Source: Tautonia sociabilis
GTDB lineage: Bacteria > Planctomycetota > Planctomycetia > Isosphaerales > Isosphaeraceae
Direction of reading: 5' to 3'
Length of the DNA: 64,000 nucleotides
NCBI RefSeq assembly: GCF_003977685.1
Contig: NZ_RYZH01000011.1
Location: 78,805 to 142,804, forward strand
Below, in pieces: positions 20,501 to 28,143 of this stretch; position 1 is the stretch's first letter, and each line of letters begins with the position of its first letter. The notes under the pieces are model-generated. The model did not search any database. It was not told where the DNA came from and saw only the letters and a list, made by a program, of their open reading frames with translations. Both the position numbers and the translations under genes were made by a program.

Positions 20501-23500
20501 GTTGTTGGTGTCGCCGCCGACGGAGTCGTCCAGCAGCGAGGTGAAGATCACCTGCTCATCGGGGTTGGAACCGCCGCGGAGTTGCAGGGCCGAACCCTGG
20601 TTCTGCACGAAGAGCGAGGCGTTGAAGAGCTTCAGGGCCGAGCCCTGGTCGAAGACGAGGGTGGTTTGGGCCGGAACCGAGCCGCTCGCGTTGTTCTCCG
20701 GGCGGGAGGGGTCGGCACCGGCGGGCGGAGCGATGACGAAGGTCTGCTGGGTGGTGTCGGTGGTGCCGGGGACCGGCCGGAGGATGCCCGGCAGGGCGAC
20801 GATGACGACCGGGCCCTGGTCTCGGACCCGGGTGGCCTCGAAGAAGGCCGAGCGGTCGAAGCGGTTGTTGGCGTTGCGGTCGTAGATCGGGTTGAACCCG
20901 GTGCCGAAGTTGGCGGAGGAGTTCAGGTCGCCGTTGTTGTTCAGGTTGGGGACGGCCTCCGGCAGCAGGGTGGGGAAGGGCTTGAGGACGCTGCCGTCGG
21001 GGTCGTCGGTGGTGAGGAACGGATCGTCCTGGTAGTCGGGCCGGGCGTAGATGATGTTGCCCAGGATCCGGGAGTTGGGGTCGGCGGGGTTCTCCCGGCG
21101 CTGGCCGGGGACGACGACGAAGCCGGTGACGAAGGAGCCTCCCTCGACCGCGTCGCCGGTCAGACCGTCCCGGTAGGTGCCGTCGGGCATGAAGACTTCG
21201 AAGCCGTCGCCGTCGGGCCGCTCGTTGCCGAGGAACTCGAGGTCGGCGACGTTGCCGAAGATGTCGGTGATCTGCTCGGAGCCGGTGTTGGGGATGACCA
21301 GGCGGTAGTAGTCGGGGGGCAGGGTCTGGCCTTCGGGGATGCGGACGACCAGGCGGTTGAGGTACCCGGGCTGACCGAGCGTGGCGCCGGGGACGGAGTT
21401 GACCAGCTCGACAGTCACGCCGCTGACCTGAGTGAACCCGCCGGCCCCGAGCCCGAAGTCGCCGTCGGAGGGGGAGCCGGGGGAGTTGGCCGATCGGATG
21501 AGCTGGACGGCGTTGCTGTAGTCCCTCGGGGCGAGGGTGTTGGAGAAGTCGATCTGGAAGACCTCGGGAGGCGCCTCGGCCCGGGGCGTGAAGCCGGGGA
21601 CGGGGATCTCGTAGTAGGCGCGGGGGCCGGAGGCGGCCATCGTGCCTGGGGAGAAGACCGAGGGGCTGAAGGCGGTGTAGCTGGTGATGAACGTCGCCTC
21701 GGGCTGGAGCTCGAAGAAGGTGGCGAAGCTCTGGTTGCCGGGCTGGGCGGGGTTGTTGTCCAGCGGGTTGCCGGCGGCGTCTCGAATGCCCGAGAAGGCG
21801 GCCTCCTGGGTGCGAGCGACCAGGACGTATCGCCCCGAGGGGAGGCCGTCGGAGAAGCTCAGCTCGACGCGACCGGTGTAGGGGTCCGAGGACTGGTTGC
21901 GCTGGGTGGTGGAGACGAACGTCGCGTTCTCGATGAACCGGGAGAGGTCGGCGTCGTCGGCGGTACCCAGGACGCGGTCGGGCCCCAGGTTGATCAGCGA
22001 GTAATTGCCGAGATTGGTCGCCGTGTCGGGGTCGAGGGCCGGGCGGTCGAGCTGGACCGGGATGGCCAGCGGGTCGGTCGGGTCGGCCGGGGAGACCGGG
22101 TCGGCGATGTTGAGGGTGATGCTCCGCAGGTTGGAGATGCGGGACTCGTTGGGGATCGAGCTGGCGGTGACCAGCGGGGCTTGGGAGTCGACGACGAAGG
22201 AGAGTTCGGCCTGGGTCGCCTTGCCCGGCAGCGGCGGGTTCTCCGACTCGCCGACGACGACGATCCGGACGCGGTGCAGGCCGTCTCGGAGGTCGAACGG
22301 GGGCTGGAAGCTGAAGAAGCCGTTCTCGTCGGTGTTGACGATCAGGTCGGGGTTGCCGACATAGCCCTGGCCGTTCGGTCCGACCTGAAGGTCGAAGCCG
22401 CTGGTGTGGGCCTGGAAGAACTGGATGGCGACCTGGAGGCCGACGTTGGTGGACGGGAAGGAGGCCACGGCGAAGCCCGAGAAGGTCGGGCGATTCTGGT
22501 TTGTCCCGCGGTCGCCGGGCAGGCCGGTGTCGGAGGCGGCGGTCAGGCTGAAGTTGGCCACCTGGGGGGCCTCGACCAACCGGGGGAGCTCCTGAGCGAA
22601 GGAGCCGCCGGTTTGGCCGTTCCCCGAGGGGAAGCGGCCGTTGAACTCGCCGTCGAGCCGGTTGCCGGCGACGTCGGTCACCGCGTCACTGACGACCAGG
22701 GCGTAGATGTCCGAGGGCATCGCCGACTGCGGCAGCGCACGCAGGTCGAAGATGGCGCGGTTGTTGGCCGCGTCGTAGAAGAGCACCGCTCGGGGGTCGT
22801 CGGTGACGACGACGTTTTCCGGTCGGCCGAACGAGCCCGTCCAGCCAGTGCGGACGAGCATGAGGTTTTCCTTGGTGATGGTCGAGCCGCGCATCGCCTC
22901 GCTGAACTGGACGACGATGATGCGGCCCTGGAAGATCGTGTTCTGCACCCGGGGAGCCGCCTGGTCGGCGAGTATGAAGGCCCGGGTCAGCCCGATCAGG
23001 TTGCTGCCGTCGGTCGCCGTGATGGCGCCGTCGGCCAGGTTGAAGGCGTAGGTGCCGTTGGCCGACACCCCAGCCGGCGCCGTGAATTCGACGGGGAAGC
23101 GGATCGTCAGGGCGTTGACCACCTGGGGAGCGCCGACGCTGACCGTCACGCCATTCGGCAAAACGGGGAAGGTCAAGTCGCTGGCCTGGAGCGTCGTCGG
23201 ATCGACCGGCTTGGAGAAGGTCAACTCGATGAAGGTTGGCGCCTGGCCGAGCGTGGCCACGTCGGCCGGGTTGGAGGCGACGACGCGGAGCTGATCGACC
23301 GCGTTCAGGGCCGCGACGGCGTCCACCAGGCCGTGGCCGCCGATCGGGTCGTAGGATCCGCCGGGGGTACCGTTGAGGCCGACGGCCGTCCGCTTGAGCG
23401 CATCTTGGATGACGTTATAGGAGACGTTCGGGTTCAGCTGCCGCATCAGGGCGACCACGGCCGCCACATTCGGGGAGGCGGCGGAGGTGCCGAAGAAGTT

Positions 23501-25153
23501 CGGCAGGGTGTCCGGGTCCTGGGGGATGTCCGGGCTGCCGAAGAAGGAGGTGTTGACGCCATCGGGGCCGGAGACGTCGGGCTTCAGCAACAACTGCGGA
23601 GAGGAGAGCCGGTTCCCCTGCGGGTCGAAGAGATAGAAGACCGGGCCGGCGGCGCTGAAGGATTCGGACGGGATCGGCGTGGTCGTGGAGAAGGGGGGCG
23701 CGTCGTTGTAGAACACGGCCCCGACGCCGATGGTGTTCGGCGAGGTCTTGTGGCCGAAGGTGGTGGCGTAGGTGGTGCCGCCGGCATTGCCGAACTGCTG
23801 GCTCGGGGCGATGTCAGCGGAGAACTGCATGAACCGGACACGGCCGGGATCGGGGCCGGCCGTCACCCGGATGGCCAGCTGGTAGTTGCCCGGCGCGGCG
23901 ACGACCTCGACCTCCTGGGGCGTGGCGCTGCCGATGTTGTTGTTGATGCCCTGGGTGACGATCTGGTTGTTGCCGTCGAGCAGGAAGAAGTCGAGGTTGG
24001 TGTCGGCCTGACCGTTGTACCAGGGATCGTCCCAGTGCAGGAGGACCAGGCCGGCGCTGTTGACCGTGACCGGCAGGGTGGTGGCGACCCCCGGGCCGGG
24101 GTCGAAATCGAGGAAGCGGCCGGTGCCGATGCCGGTGACGCTGGCGCTGACACCGCGGAAGTTCGTCTCGATTCCCCCCTGGCCGCTGTTGCCGGCGGCG
24201 CTGAGGTAGACCGCGTTGTCGTTGGTGGTGACGTCAACCACCGCCTGCCCGATCAAGCCTTCCTGGAAGACCGGGTTCTGGGCGATGCGGACGTCGTCGA
24301 CGACCACGTCGGCGCCGCCGGCGCGGACGATGTTCCGCACCGCGTCGGCGTACTGGACCGGGCCGCCAATAAAGACCGTCTGGAAGGCGAGGTCGGCCCC
24401 CGGGGCGATATCGTGGATCAGTTCCAGCATCGCCCGGCCTTCGTCGGTGTTGCTCCCACCGACCGGCTCGTCCTGGAGCACGTTGATCCGGCTCCTCGCG
24501 GGCAGGTCGCCGCTGGCGATCGAGTCGGCCAAGCCTCCTTGGAAGCGGTCGACGCTGTCGGAGAGGACCCCGACGATCACCCCCGAGCCGTCCACGTTGA
24601 ACGTGCTGCGGGCTACGTCGGCCCGGAGCACTTGATCTCCTTGGTTGTTCGCAATCCCCTGCTGGTCGATCACGGGGGTGTAGATCGGGTCGATGTTGCG
24701 GGTGCCGGCCAGCTCGGTGGCGGTGCGGAGCTGAGAGATGGGCAGGAAGCCCTCGACGATCCGGTAGTTGGCGTCGGTGGCGATGACCTGCATGCCCAGG
24801 TCGGTGAGCGACTTGACCACCCGATCGAACGGGAGGCTGGCGTCGGCGTAGAGGTCGATGCCAACCCGGTCGCCGCGGAAGGTGATGAACTGCCGCTTCG
24901 CGTCGAGCGTCTGCTGCAAGGCATTGCCGCCAACGCGGGAAGCCTCGTACAGCTCGGCGAGGTGCTTGCCCCCCTTGGCAAAGACCGGGCCGTCGATCGC
25001 GGCGGCCGTCACGGCAGGCGGGGTGTTGATCATCGACGCCAGCAGCGCCCGCTGCTCCAGCGCCTCGGGCCCTCGATCGGCTCCAGCGAGCCTTCCGATG
25101 GGGCGACGACGATCCCGGCCCGCCTTCCGCTTGTCACCCTTGAAGCTGCCCAT
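14507..25153 (-). CDS. Giant secreted protein: subtilase-like, Big_5 and beta-helix domains
   Basis: The protein has 3548 residues. The N-terminus is basic and carries LEQRALLA (32-39), a form of the planctomycete LExRxLL motif found on many exported giants. A subtilase-like (S8) domain follows at about 185-590: the strand GVIVGVLSDS (Asp 199), the oxyanion loop SAAGNSG (Asn 322) and GTSAASPNVAA (Ser 557) are present, but where HGT is expected the text is DEGRAM (237-242), so the catalytic His is missing. Beyond this come several SbsA/Big_5 Ig-like domains, right-handed beta-helix stretches, and near residue 3000 a DUF1565-type helix start (RANPYPTIAAGLAVA). The tail is Gly/Thr/Gln-rich and ends in a basic segment. 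The ATG at 25153 has an AGGAG 8 bases upstream. It is probably a cell-surface adhesin or matrix protein; proteolysis is doubtful. Confidence 0.9.
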   Translation of the reverse strand: MGSFKGDKRKAGRDRRRPIGRLAGADRGPEALEQRALLASMINTPPAVTAAAIDGPVFAKGGKHLAELYEASRVGGNALQQTLDAKRQFITFRGDRVGIDLYADASLPFDRVVKSLTDLGMQVIATDANYRIVEGFLPISQLRTATELAGTRNIDPIYTPVIDQQGIANNQGDQVLRADVARSTFNVDGSGVIVGVLSDSVDRFQGGLADSIASGDLPARSRINVLQDEPVGGSNTDEGRAMLELIHDIAPGADLAFQTVFIGGPVQYADAVRNIVRAGGADVVVDDVRIAQNPVFQEGLIGQAVVDVTTNDNAVYLSAAGNSGQGGIETNFRGVSASVTGIGTGRFLDFDPGPGVATTLPVTVNSAGLVLLHWDDPWYNGQADTNLDFFLLDGNNQIVTQGINNNIGSATPQEVEVVAAPGNYQLAIRVTAGPDPGRVRFMQFSADIAPSQQFGNAGGTTYATTFGHKTSPNTIGVGAVFYNDAPPFSTTTPIPSESFSAAGPVFYLFDPQGNRLSSPQLLLKPDVSGPDGVNTSFFGSPDIPQDPDTLPNFFGTSAASPNVAAVVALMRQLNPNVSYNVIQDALKRTAVGLNGTPGGSYDPIGGHGLVDAVAALNAVDQLRVVASNPADVATLGQAPTFIELTFSKPVDPTTLQASDLTFPVLPNGVTVSVGAPQVVNALTIRFPVEFTAPAGVSANGTYAFNLADGAITATDGSNLIGLTRAFILADQAAPRVQNTIFQGRIIVVQFSEAMRGSTITKENLMLVRTGWTGSFGRPENVVVTDDPRAVLFYDAANNRAIFDLRALPQSAMPSDIYALVVSDAVTDVAGNRLDGEFNGRFPSGNGQTGGSFAQELPRLVEAPQVANFSLTAASDTGLPGDRGTNQNRPTFSGFAVASFPSTNVGLQVAIQFFQAHTSGFDLQVGPNGQGYVGNPDLIVNTDENGFFSFQPPFDLRDGLHRVRIVVVGESENPPLPGKATQAELSFVVDSQAPLVTASSIPNESRISNLRSITLNIADPVSPADPTDPLAIPVQLDRPALDPDTATNLGNYSLINLGPDRVLGTADDADLSRFIENATFVSTTQRNQSSDPYTGRVELSFSDGLPSGRYVLVARTQEAAFSGIRDAAGNPLDNNPAQPGNQSFATFFELQPEATFITSYTAFSPSVFSPGTMAASGPRAYYEIPVPGFTPRAEAPPEVFQIDFSNTLAPRDYSNAVQLIRSANSPGSPSDGDFGLGAGGFTQVSGVTVELVNSVPGATLGQPGYLNRLVVRIPEGQTLPPDYYRLVIPNTGSEQITDIFGNVADLEFLGNERPDGDGFEVFMPDGTYRDGLTGDAVEGGSFVTGFVVVPGQRRENPADPNSRILGNIIYARPDYQDDPFLTTDDPDGSVLKPFPTLLPEAVPNLNNNGDLNSSANFGTGFNPIYDRNANNRFDRSAFFEATRVRDQGPVVIVALPGILRPVPGTTDTTQQTFVIAPPAGADPSRPENNASGSVPAQTTLVFDQGSALKLFNASLFVQNQGSALQLRGGSNPDEQVIFTSLLDDSVGGDTNNDAQDTTPGGGNWGGIIFRNYDDVSAGRDQLPGSFPIDGKLGLSGASDVMSIIDHALLRFGGGAVPQTIGTRYDTITLFNSRPAITNTTVADGAAGGGAAGGTQAAISADLDSLREDEIARGPLIRRTQLLNNSINGILIRPPVGSLQAQETDAIFYPANPTSQGGGKNFTIDDPLPYVLNSQLVLGQRLLTNTGGQTDQTVSSRLYVQPGMMVKSSFGASLATVNTSSSVNFGERTYIRQFDANPNISPADPNFVPNSIGDAKPLFTSLFDDAAETYYLDQATGTRRVIVPAGPTDNNSSNPAPAPGNVPSSLRWGSISILPGSIAAIDETEFRYGGGQIITPLTALPNRQVLDLTNDIASFLGYNAAAAGANVSITNNDFFDNFDTPIVVEPNQLLAADPTRPLLSGNPFFRGNVMERNSVNGLGIKTTPGVIIPPPNNQGDFYTEAALDDGANLTVNSVWDDTDIVHVLRGTVNLAGWSGFGNNDKPVPDPTSPEADANGFLPELQPFITLTIQSALPDTLLADGTRIARPGESMYVKLFTDTFVGNPGPGTPIDPALNQVAADNANIFGAGFNVGFDDGIDPPGPSPLIDPGYGSQLRIVGIGTNETTGQQRVPVVITSLRDNTVGPVVRGVDQSNSFFSSFNPSNAGINFDTPAPGDGGVIAFGGGSLFDYNLFDPRNGSIIDNADIRYLHRIEFQGGSIVDAFDSNASNAIDIGDNLQFQKLGLTPQLQYNAQLGWTVSNSSLDSFRDAGIFADQGFDLLARTLIGTTTPVAGGTARIGGLRGQPTNLFLVNNTISNMPVGVRVNYGANVANANADQNPAQIVLLHNTFYNNGVGFRTQAPAWNPNPNNSLSHVYFLAMNNIFDGGTIGSDPAAAAVRLEGMVATSQLLFNVFNNYSTVLDDQISQIAGAPFLGNNSPIFGDPKFLDPANGNFFLQSGSAAIDAALSEFGPTPIGDMLYPVSNQVLDPRGGIRNTIGRTNPFGGVTIFQQDPREIVTLPGTPNRGFVDQFIPVLAGSAGSSFGPASNIATYGFAPLTGERDKEGFLRLDDPSTPNIGFGSRPFFDIGAREFRTFDPPQITTQGAPDLNGDGIGDGVFASIADPATGQLQMVSLYTPGQVAGSNRVPQEIFFQFDERVDPQTINAQTVLLQASGGDGIFGNANNPGDRTIPLSGRLAFDPDTRRLSIKLGAGNLLLSNDLYRIVLVGSGGNVIRDPQGNALDGENLGPNGLPLALPSGDGFPGGNFILPFTIDTRAPSIVPGSFGLASPSDPTLQITNGNPPTFSGNVTDLFPPVNPLIGQQVTLDLDLDGDGVFERLGVGTATTDATGNFTITPTQALSPDSPFNVGPDGQLGTADDTGYSRARVRITDVSGNASDPNDPNATVRFILDTRSPRIISSDPATGSRVSNGGRFRVSFTADENLSLASLMAQGAITVTGAGLDGVFNTQDDNAASIDLSSLNVEFLATSPSGPSRISFDVTGATADDIYRITVANTVTDRAGNAIVGNSTGGYTIDVVVYAATQRRTIFVGPGGTGTPTGSRANPYPTIAAGLAVASIGDTVAVLPGTYNESVTLKSLVRLVSAAPSSTDSNVVPGTPQSTIIRAPLDPNAPEVTVQGIDLLGFTDGGELDTEFRGFAVVAPLTNLVSGAIDPSSIGIRLVNSGGRYHGNVVINAGEGISVEPKSGAASNARIDSNVLAGNRTGIVVRDPNNTIAIDQPVQIVNNTIALNNGGIILYDAAINEGSPVIADVVNNIFWQNSDRAGGADTPIGIFPAVAVVRNNMFSSNPNTPLVGFNTAALGSTPNADAAYNYIGDPAFAAPRDPRPQFDGPTITLLDGNFGLTANSDAIDTADSLTAPALDFLNLGRVDIPNRGFPPFGPADMGAIEFRGSAGSGGGGIFIPPTGSTPPDDNLLFGQPSGQPNSTFQPGTGTGTGVGSAAQTAGVQPTAGKARRDREALRARLAGRQEQVNQVAPQGKRAWQDLLSRGRFRRGQ

Positions 25154-25446
25154 CGAACGACTCCTGAATGGTTCGCGCCCCCCACTCGTCCGTCGGCCGT
25201 CTTCGGCCGGCCGACGGCGCCCCGCGACGGGCGGGGAGCCTCTTCCCGGGGGAAACTCGGAGATTCGAAGCGATCGGACCCCAGTCGACTCGTTCCGGGA
25301 CCAGGCCGCGGCGGCCGGCTCCCGGGCACGCTCACCCCTGGTCTCGCGCGCCAATCAATCCCTTGATCGACCGATCGGCCCCTCGGTCTTTCCGTGAGCC
25401 GGGTTCGGTCGGGACAGTTGGGGCGGTCGACACGAGAAACGAGCGC

Positions 25447-25459
25447 TGCATGACATGCA
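25447..25459. promoter_or_regulatory. Operator-like palindrome in the giant gene's upstream region
   Basis: TGCATG-A-CATGCA is a perfect dyad with one central base. It lies just downstream of the predicted -10 of a minus-strand promoter, where a repressor could bind. Confidence 0.35.
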
Positions 25460-25470
25460 CTCACCCAATC

Positions 25471-25497
25471 ATTATGGCGTCGCCCTGGGCGAGTCAA
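25471..25497 (-). promoter_or_regulatory. Possible sigma-70-type promoter for the giant gene
   Basis: On the minus strand TTGACT (25497-25492) is followed after 15 bases by CATAAT (25476-25471), or after 16 by ATAATG. It points toward the giant gene, whose ATG is about 320 bp away, leaving a long 5' leader. The 550-bp gap between this gene and the HAD gene otherwise shows nothing I can name. Confidence 0.35.
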
Positions 25498-25706
25498 GTC
25501 CCGGTCCCTGGGATTTTCGGGGTCGGATCGAGTTGGCGGGCAGGTGCAACAATCCCTCGGGCCGGGCCGTCCCAACGCCCGGGCACGAAGGGAGTGTGCG
25601 GCCCGTCGGGCCGGTGTCAAGCGGCCGAATTCGGGAGTGATGGGGTCTCTCGGCGGGGAGGACGGGCTGGGGCGATTCTGGCGACGAGCGGCCTGGAGAG
25701 GGCCCC

Positions 25707-26342
25707 TCAGCGGGGGGAGCTCGGCACCGGGATTCCCAAGGCCCGGAGGTCGGCAGCGAGGGTCGGGGTGTCGACGTAGTGCACGCCGATCAGGCCGGCC
25801 TGGCGGGCGCCCTCGACGTTCTCGGGCAGGTCGTCGATGAAGACGCAGTCGGCCGGAGGCGCTCCGGCGGCCTCGGCGCAGGCGAGGAAGAACTCGGGAG
25901 CCGGTTTGACGTGGCCCACCTCGAACGAGAGGACCAGGTGGTCGAAGAGCGCGAGCGTCTCGGCGAACTGTCGACGGAAGTGATTCGAGTGCAGTGGGTT
26001 GGTGTTCGATCCGAGGATCAGGCGGTGCCCGTTGTCGGCCAGGGCCCGGATCAGGGGGACGATCGACTCATTGGGCCAGAAGATGTCGGCCCAGGCGGCG
26101 GCGAACTCGTCGACCGGGAGGTCGACCCCCAGGAGCCGGCTCGCCGCTCGGCAGAACTGCTCGGATCCCATCCGGCCCGACTCGAAGGCGAGGAGAGGCT
26201 CGGCCAGCCCGGCCCGACGGGCGGTCTCCAGGAGGGAGGAGCCGTCCAGGCCTCGAGGACGCCCGATCGCCTCGCAGGCTCGAGCGTAGTCGAAGAAGGC
26301 GACGACGTTGCCGAAGTCGAAGACGAGGGCGGGATGGGGCAT
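25707..26342 (-). CDS. HAD superfamily phosphatase, YihX-like
   Basis: This 211-residue hydrolase is of the HAD superfamily with an alpha-helical cap (subfamily I, glucose-1-phosphate phosphatase/epoxide-hydrolase N-terminal type). Motif I is FDFGNVV near residue 8 (nucleophile Asp), motif II LILGSNTN near 115, motif III K in VGHVKPAPEFF near 150, and motif IV CVFIDDLPENV near 168. Motif I has DFGN where many members have DxD; this variant is normal for YihX-type proteins. The ATG at 26342 puts the nucleophile at the usual position; the frame is open upstream but reads as noise. The product would dephosphorylate a small sugar phosphate or similar cytosolic metabolite. It stands alone, with no operon partner that hints at the substrate. 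Confidence 0.87.
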   Translation of the reverse strand: MPHPALVFDFGNVVAFFDYARACEAIGRPRGLDGSSLLETARRAGLAEPLLAFESGRMGSEQFCRAASRLLGVDLPVDEFAAAWADIFWPNESIVPLIRALADNGHRLILGSNTNPLHSNHFRRQFAETLALFDHLVLSFEVGHVKPAPEFFLACAEAAGAPPADCVFIDDLPENVEGARQAGLIGVHYVDTPTLAADLRALGIPVPSSPR

Positions 26343-26652
26343 GGCGCAGGGATTCCGGAAGCGGGGTGTGCCTCGGATGGAGGGGGACGTTCCCAGGGCC
26401 GCGATCGAGGATTCCGGAGCGTCTCGGGGTTCGGGGAACGGGACGATGGGGTCGATCCGATCGCGGAGCGCCGCCCCCTGAGGAGAGAAGGGGCCGAAAC
26501 CCTCTGGGAACGCCCCGATGATCGGGGAAGCGATCGGGCAGACTTGGGGAAACGAGGGTGGCGCTCTCCCAAGACGCTGCGCCGAGCTTCCCAAGTTTGG
26601 GGGGAGCGCGGTGCGAGCCGGGAGTCGTTCGGGGCCAGGAATCGACGAGGCC
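26343..26652. other. 310-bp intergenic region
   Basis: It lies between the HAD gene and the end of the transhydrogenase gene, both on the minus strand. CTTGGG/CCCAAG words recur (about 26546-26605), forming weak inverted repeats that could be the terminator region of the redox operon upstream. No gene is seen. Confidence 0.5.
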
Positions 26653-28080
26653 TCAGGAGGGCTGGCCGGCTCGCTTACGGGCTCGGCGGCCGAGGGCGTC
26701 GTAGGTGGCGTACTTGTAGGTCTCCGAGAGGGTTGGATAGTTGTAGCAGGCTCGGATGAACAGCTCGGCGCCGGCCTCGGCGTGCAGGGCGGTGAGACCG
26801 ATGTGGACGAGCTCGGTGGCGGCTTCGCCGATGACGTGGACGCCCAGGAGCTTCATCGTCTCCTCGTGGAAGATCAGCTTGAGGAAGCCGTTTGTGTCGC
26901 CGATGATCTGGCCTCGGGCGTTCGCCTCGTAGGAGGCTTTGCCGACGACGTAGGGGATTCCCTGGGCGAGCAGGTCGCGCTCGGTGGGGCCGACCATGGA
27001 GCACTCGGGGATGGTGTAGATGCCCGAGGGGAGCAGGTCGGACAGGTCTCGTTGGAATTCGAGCCCGAAGGCGTGGATCATCGCGATGCGGCCCTGCTCC
27101 ATGGCGGTGGAGGCCAGGCCGGGGCCCTTGATCACGTCCCCGGCGGCGTAGACGTAGGGGACGCTGGTCTGGAAGGTCGGGTCGACGTTGATGCGGCCCC
27201 GCTCGTCGATCTCGACGCCGAGCCGCTCCAGGCCGAGGCTCGCGGTATTGCCGGAGCGGCCGGAGGAGATGAGCACGAGGTCGGGAGTCAACGTCGCGCC
27301 GGACTCCAGGTTCAGCGCGAGGACCTGCCCTCGGCGATCGACGCGCTGGACGCCGTCGCCGAGGAAGAATCGCACCCCGAGCCGGCCCATCTCCTTCATC
27401 AGGGCGTCGGAGATCTCCTCGTCCATGAAGGTGAGGACGCGCTCTCGCGTTTCGACGAGGGAGACGCGGCTGCCCATGATCGCGAACATGCAGGCGTATT
27501 CGCAGCCGATGACGCCACCGCCGACGACGACGAGTTCGCGGGGGATGTCGGGGATGTTGAGGATGCTGTCGGAGTCGACGATGCGGGGGTCGTCGATCCG
27601 GAAGGCGGCCGGGCGGTAGGGGGCGGAGCCGGTGGCGATGAGGATGACCTCGCCTCGGAGCAGCGTTTCGGGGGCTCCCTTGCGTCGGACGGAGATCGTG
27701 TGCGGTCCGGCGAAGGAGGCGGTCCCCTCGTAGAGGTCGACGCCGTGGCGGTTCATGTTGGTGAGGATGCGTTTCTGCTCGGTCCCGACGACCGCCTTGC
27801 GCCGGGACAGGAGCAGGTCGATGGAGACGTCCCCCTTCCAGCGGAATTCCAGCCCTTCAAGTTGTCGGTTGCGGAAGCCGGAGAGGAACAGGGCGGTCTC
27901 GCGCAGGGTCTTCGAGGGGAGCGTGCCCGTGTTGGCGGCGGCGCCGCCGTACACGGGGGGGGGCTCCTTCTCGACCATCGCCACGCTCTTGCCGAAGTAG
28001 GCCGCCTGAGCGGCTCCCTTCTCCCCGGCCGGTCCGGAGCCGAGGACGATCAGGTCATAGGTCCGGGGGCTCATCCGCAT
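26653..28080 (-). CDS. sthA: Si-specific NAD(P)+ transhydrogenase (soluble)
   Basis: This 475-residue flavoprotein of the dihydrolipoamide-dehydrogenase fold has an FAD-binding LIVLGSGPAGEKGA (residues 10-23), a second dinucleotide site VVVGGGVIGCEYA (about 184-196), the FAD loop YVYAAGDV (about 310) and a C-terminal dimerisation domain ending in CYNYPTLSETYKYA. The redox-disulfide segment that in lipoamide dehydrogenase reads CLNVGC is ANTGTLPSK here, without cysteines, which identifies the soluble transhydrogenase group. It moves hydride between NADPH and NAD+ in the cytosol. It is the last gene of the redox string, 63 bp after the HoxU-like fusion, and could feed NADPH-derived reducing power to the NADH-oxidising module upstream. 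Confidence 0.93.
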   Translation of the reverse strand: MRMSPRTYDLIVLGSGPAGEKGAAQAAYFGKSVAMVEKEPPPVYGGAAANTGTLPSKTLRETALFLSGFRNRQLEGLEFRWKGDVSIDLLLSRRKAVVGTEQKRILTNMNRHGVDLYEGTASFAGPHTISVRRKGAPETLLRGEVILIATGSAPYRPAAFRIDDPRIVDSDSILNIPDIPRELVVVGGGVIGCEYACMFAIMGSRVSLVETRERVLTFMDEEISDALMKEMGRLGVRFFLGDGVQRVDRRGQVLALNLESGATLTPDLVLISSGRSGNTASLGLERLGVEIDERGRINVDPTFQTSVPYVYAAGDVIKGPGLASTAMEQGRIAMIHAFGLEFQRDLSDLLPSGIYTIPECSMVGPTERDLLAQGIPYVVGKASYEANARGQIIGDTNGFLKLIFHEETMKLLGVHVIGEAATELVHIGLTALHAEAGAELFIRACYNYPTLSETYKYATYDALGRRARKRAGQPS

Positions 28081-28143
28081 CTCGATCCGAAGGGGGGGCG
28101 AGGAACCCGGGCGGGTCCCTCGGCGATCGATGTCCGAAGGGCA

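Noticed and set aside
18305..25366. Plus-strand reading frame of about 2350 codons
   Set aside because: It is the antisense shadow of the giant secreted-protein gene. High GC removes stop codons; the translation is Gly/Val/Asp/Glu-rich with no domain signature, while the minus strand shows clear subtilase and Ig-like motifs.
26653..28080. Dihydrolipoamide dehydrogenase
   Set aside because: The redox-active CxxxxC is absent (ANTGTLPSK instead), and no lipoyl-complex genes are nearby; the soluble transhydrogenase assignment fits better.
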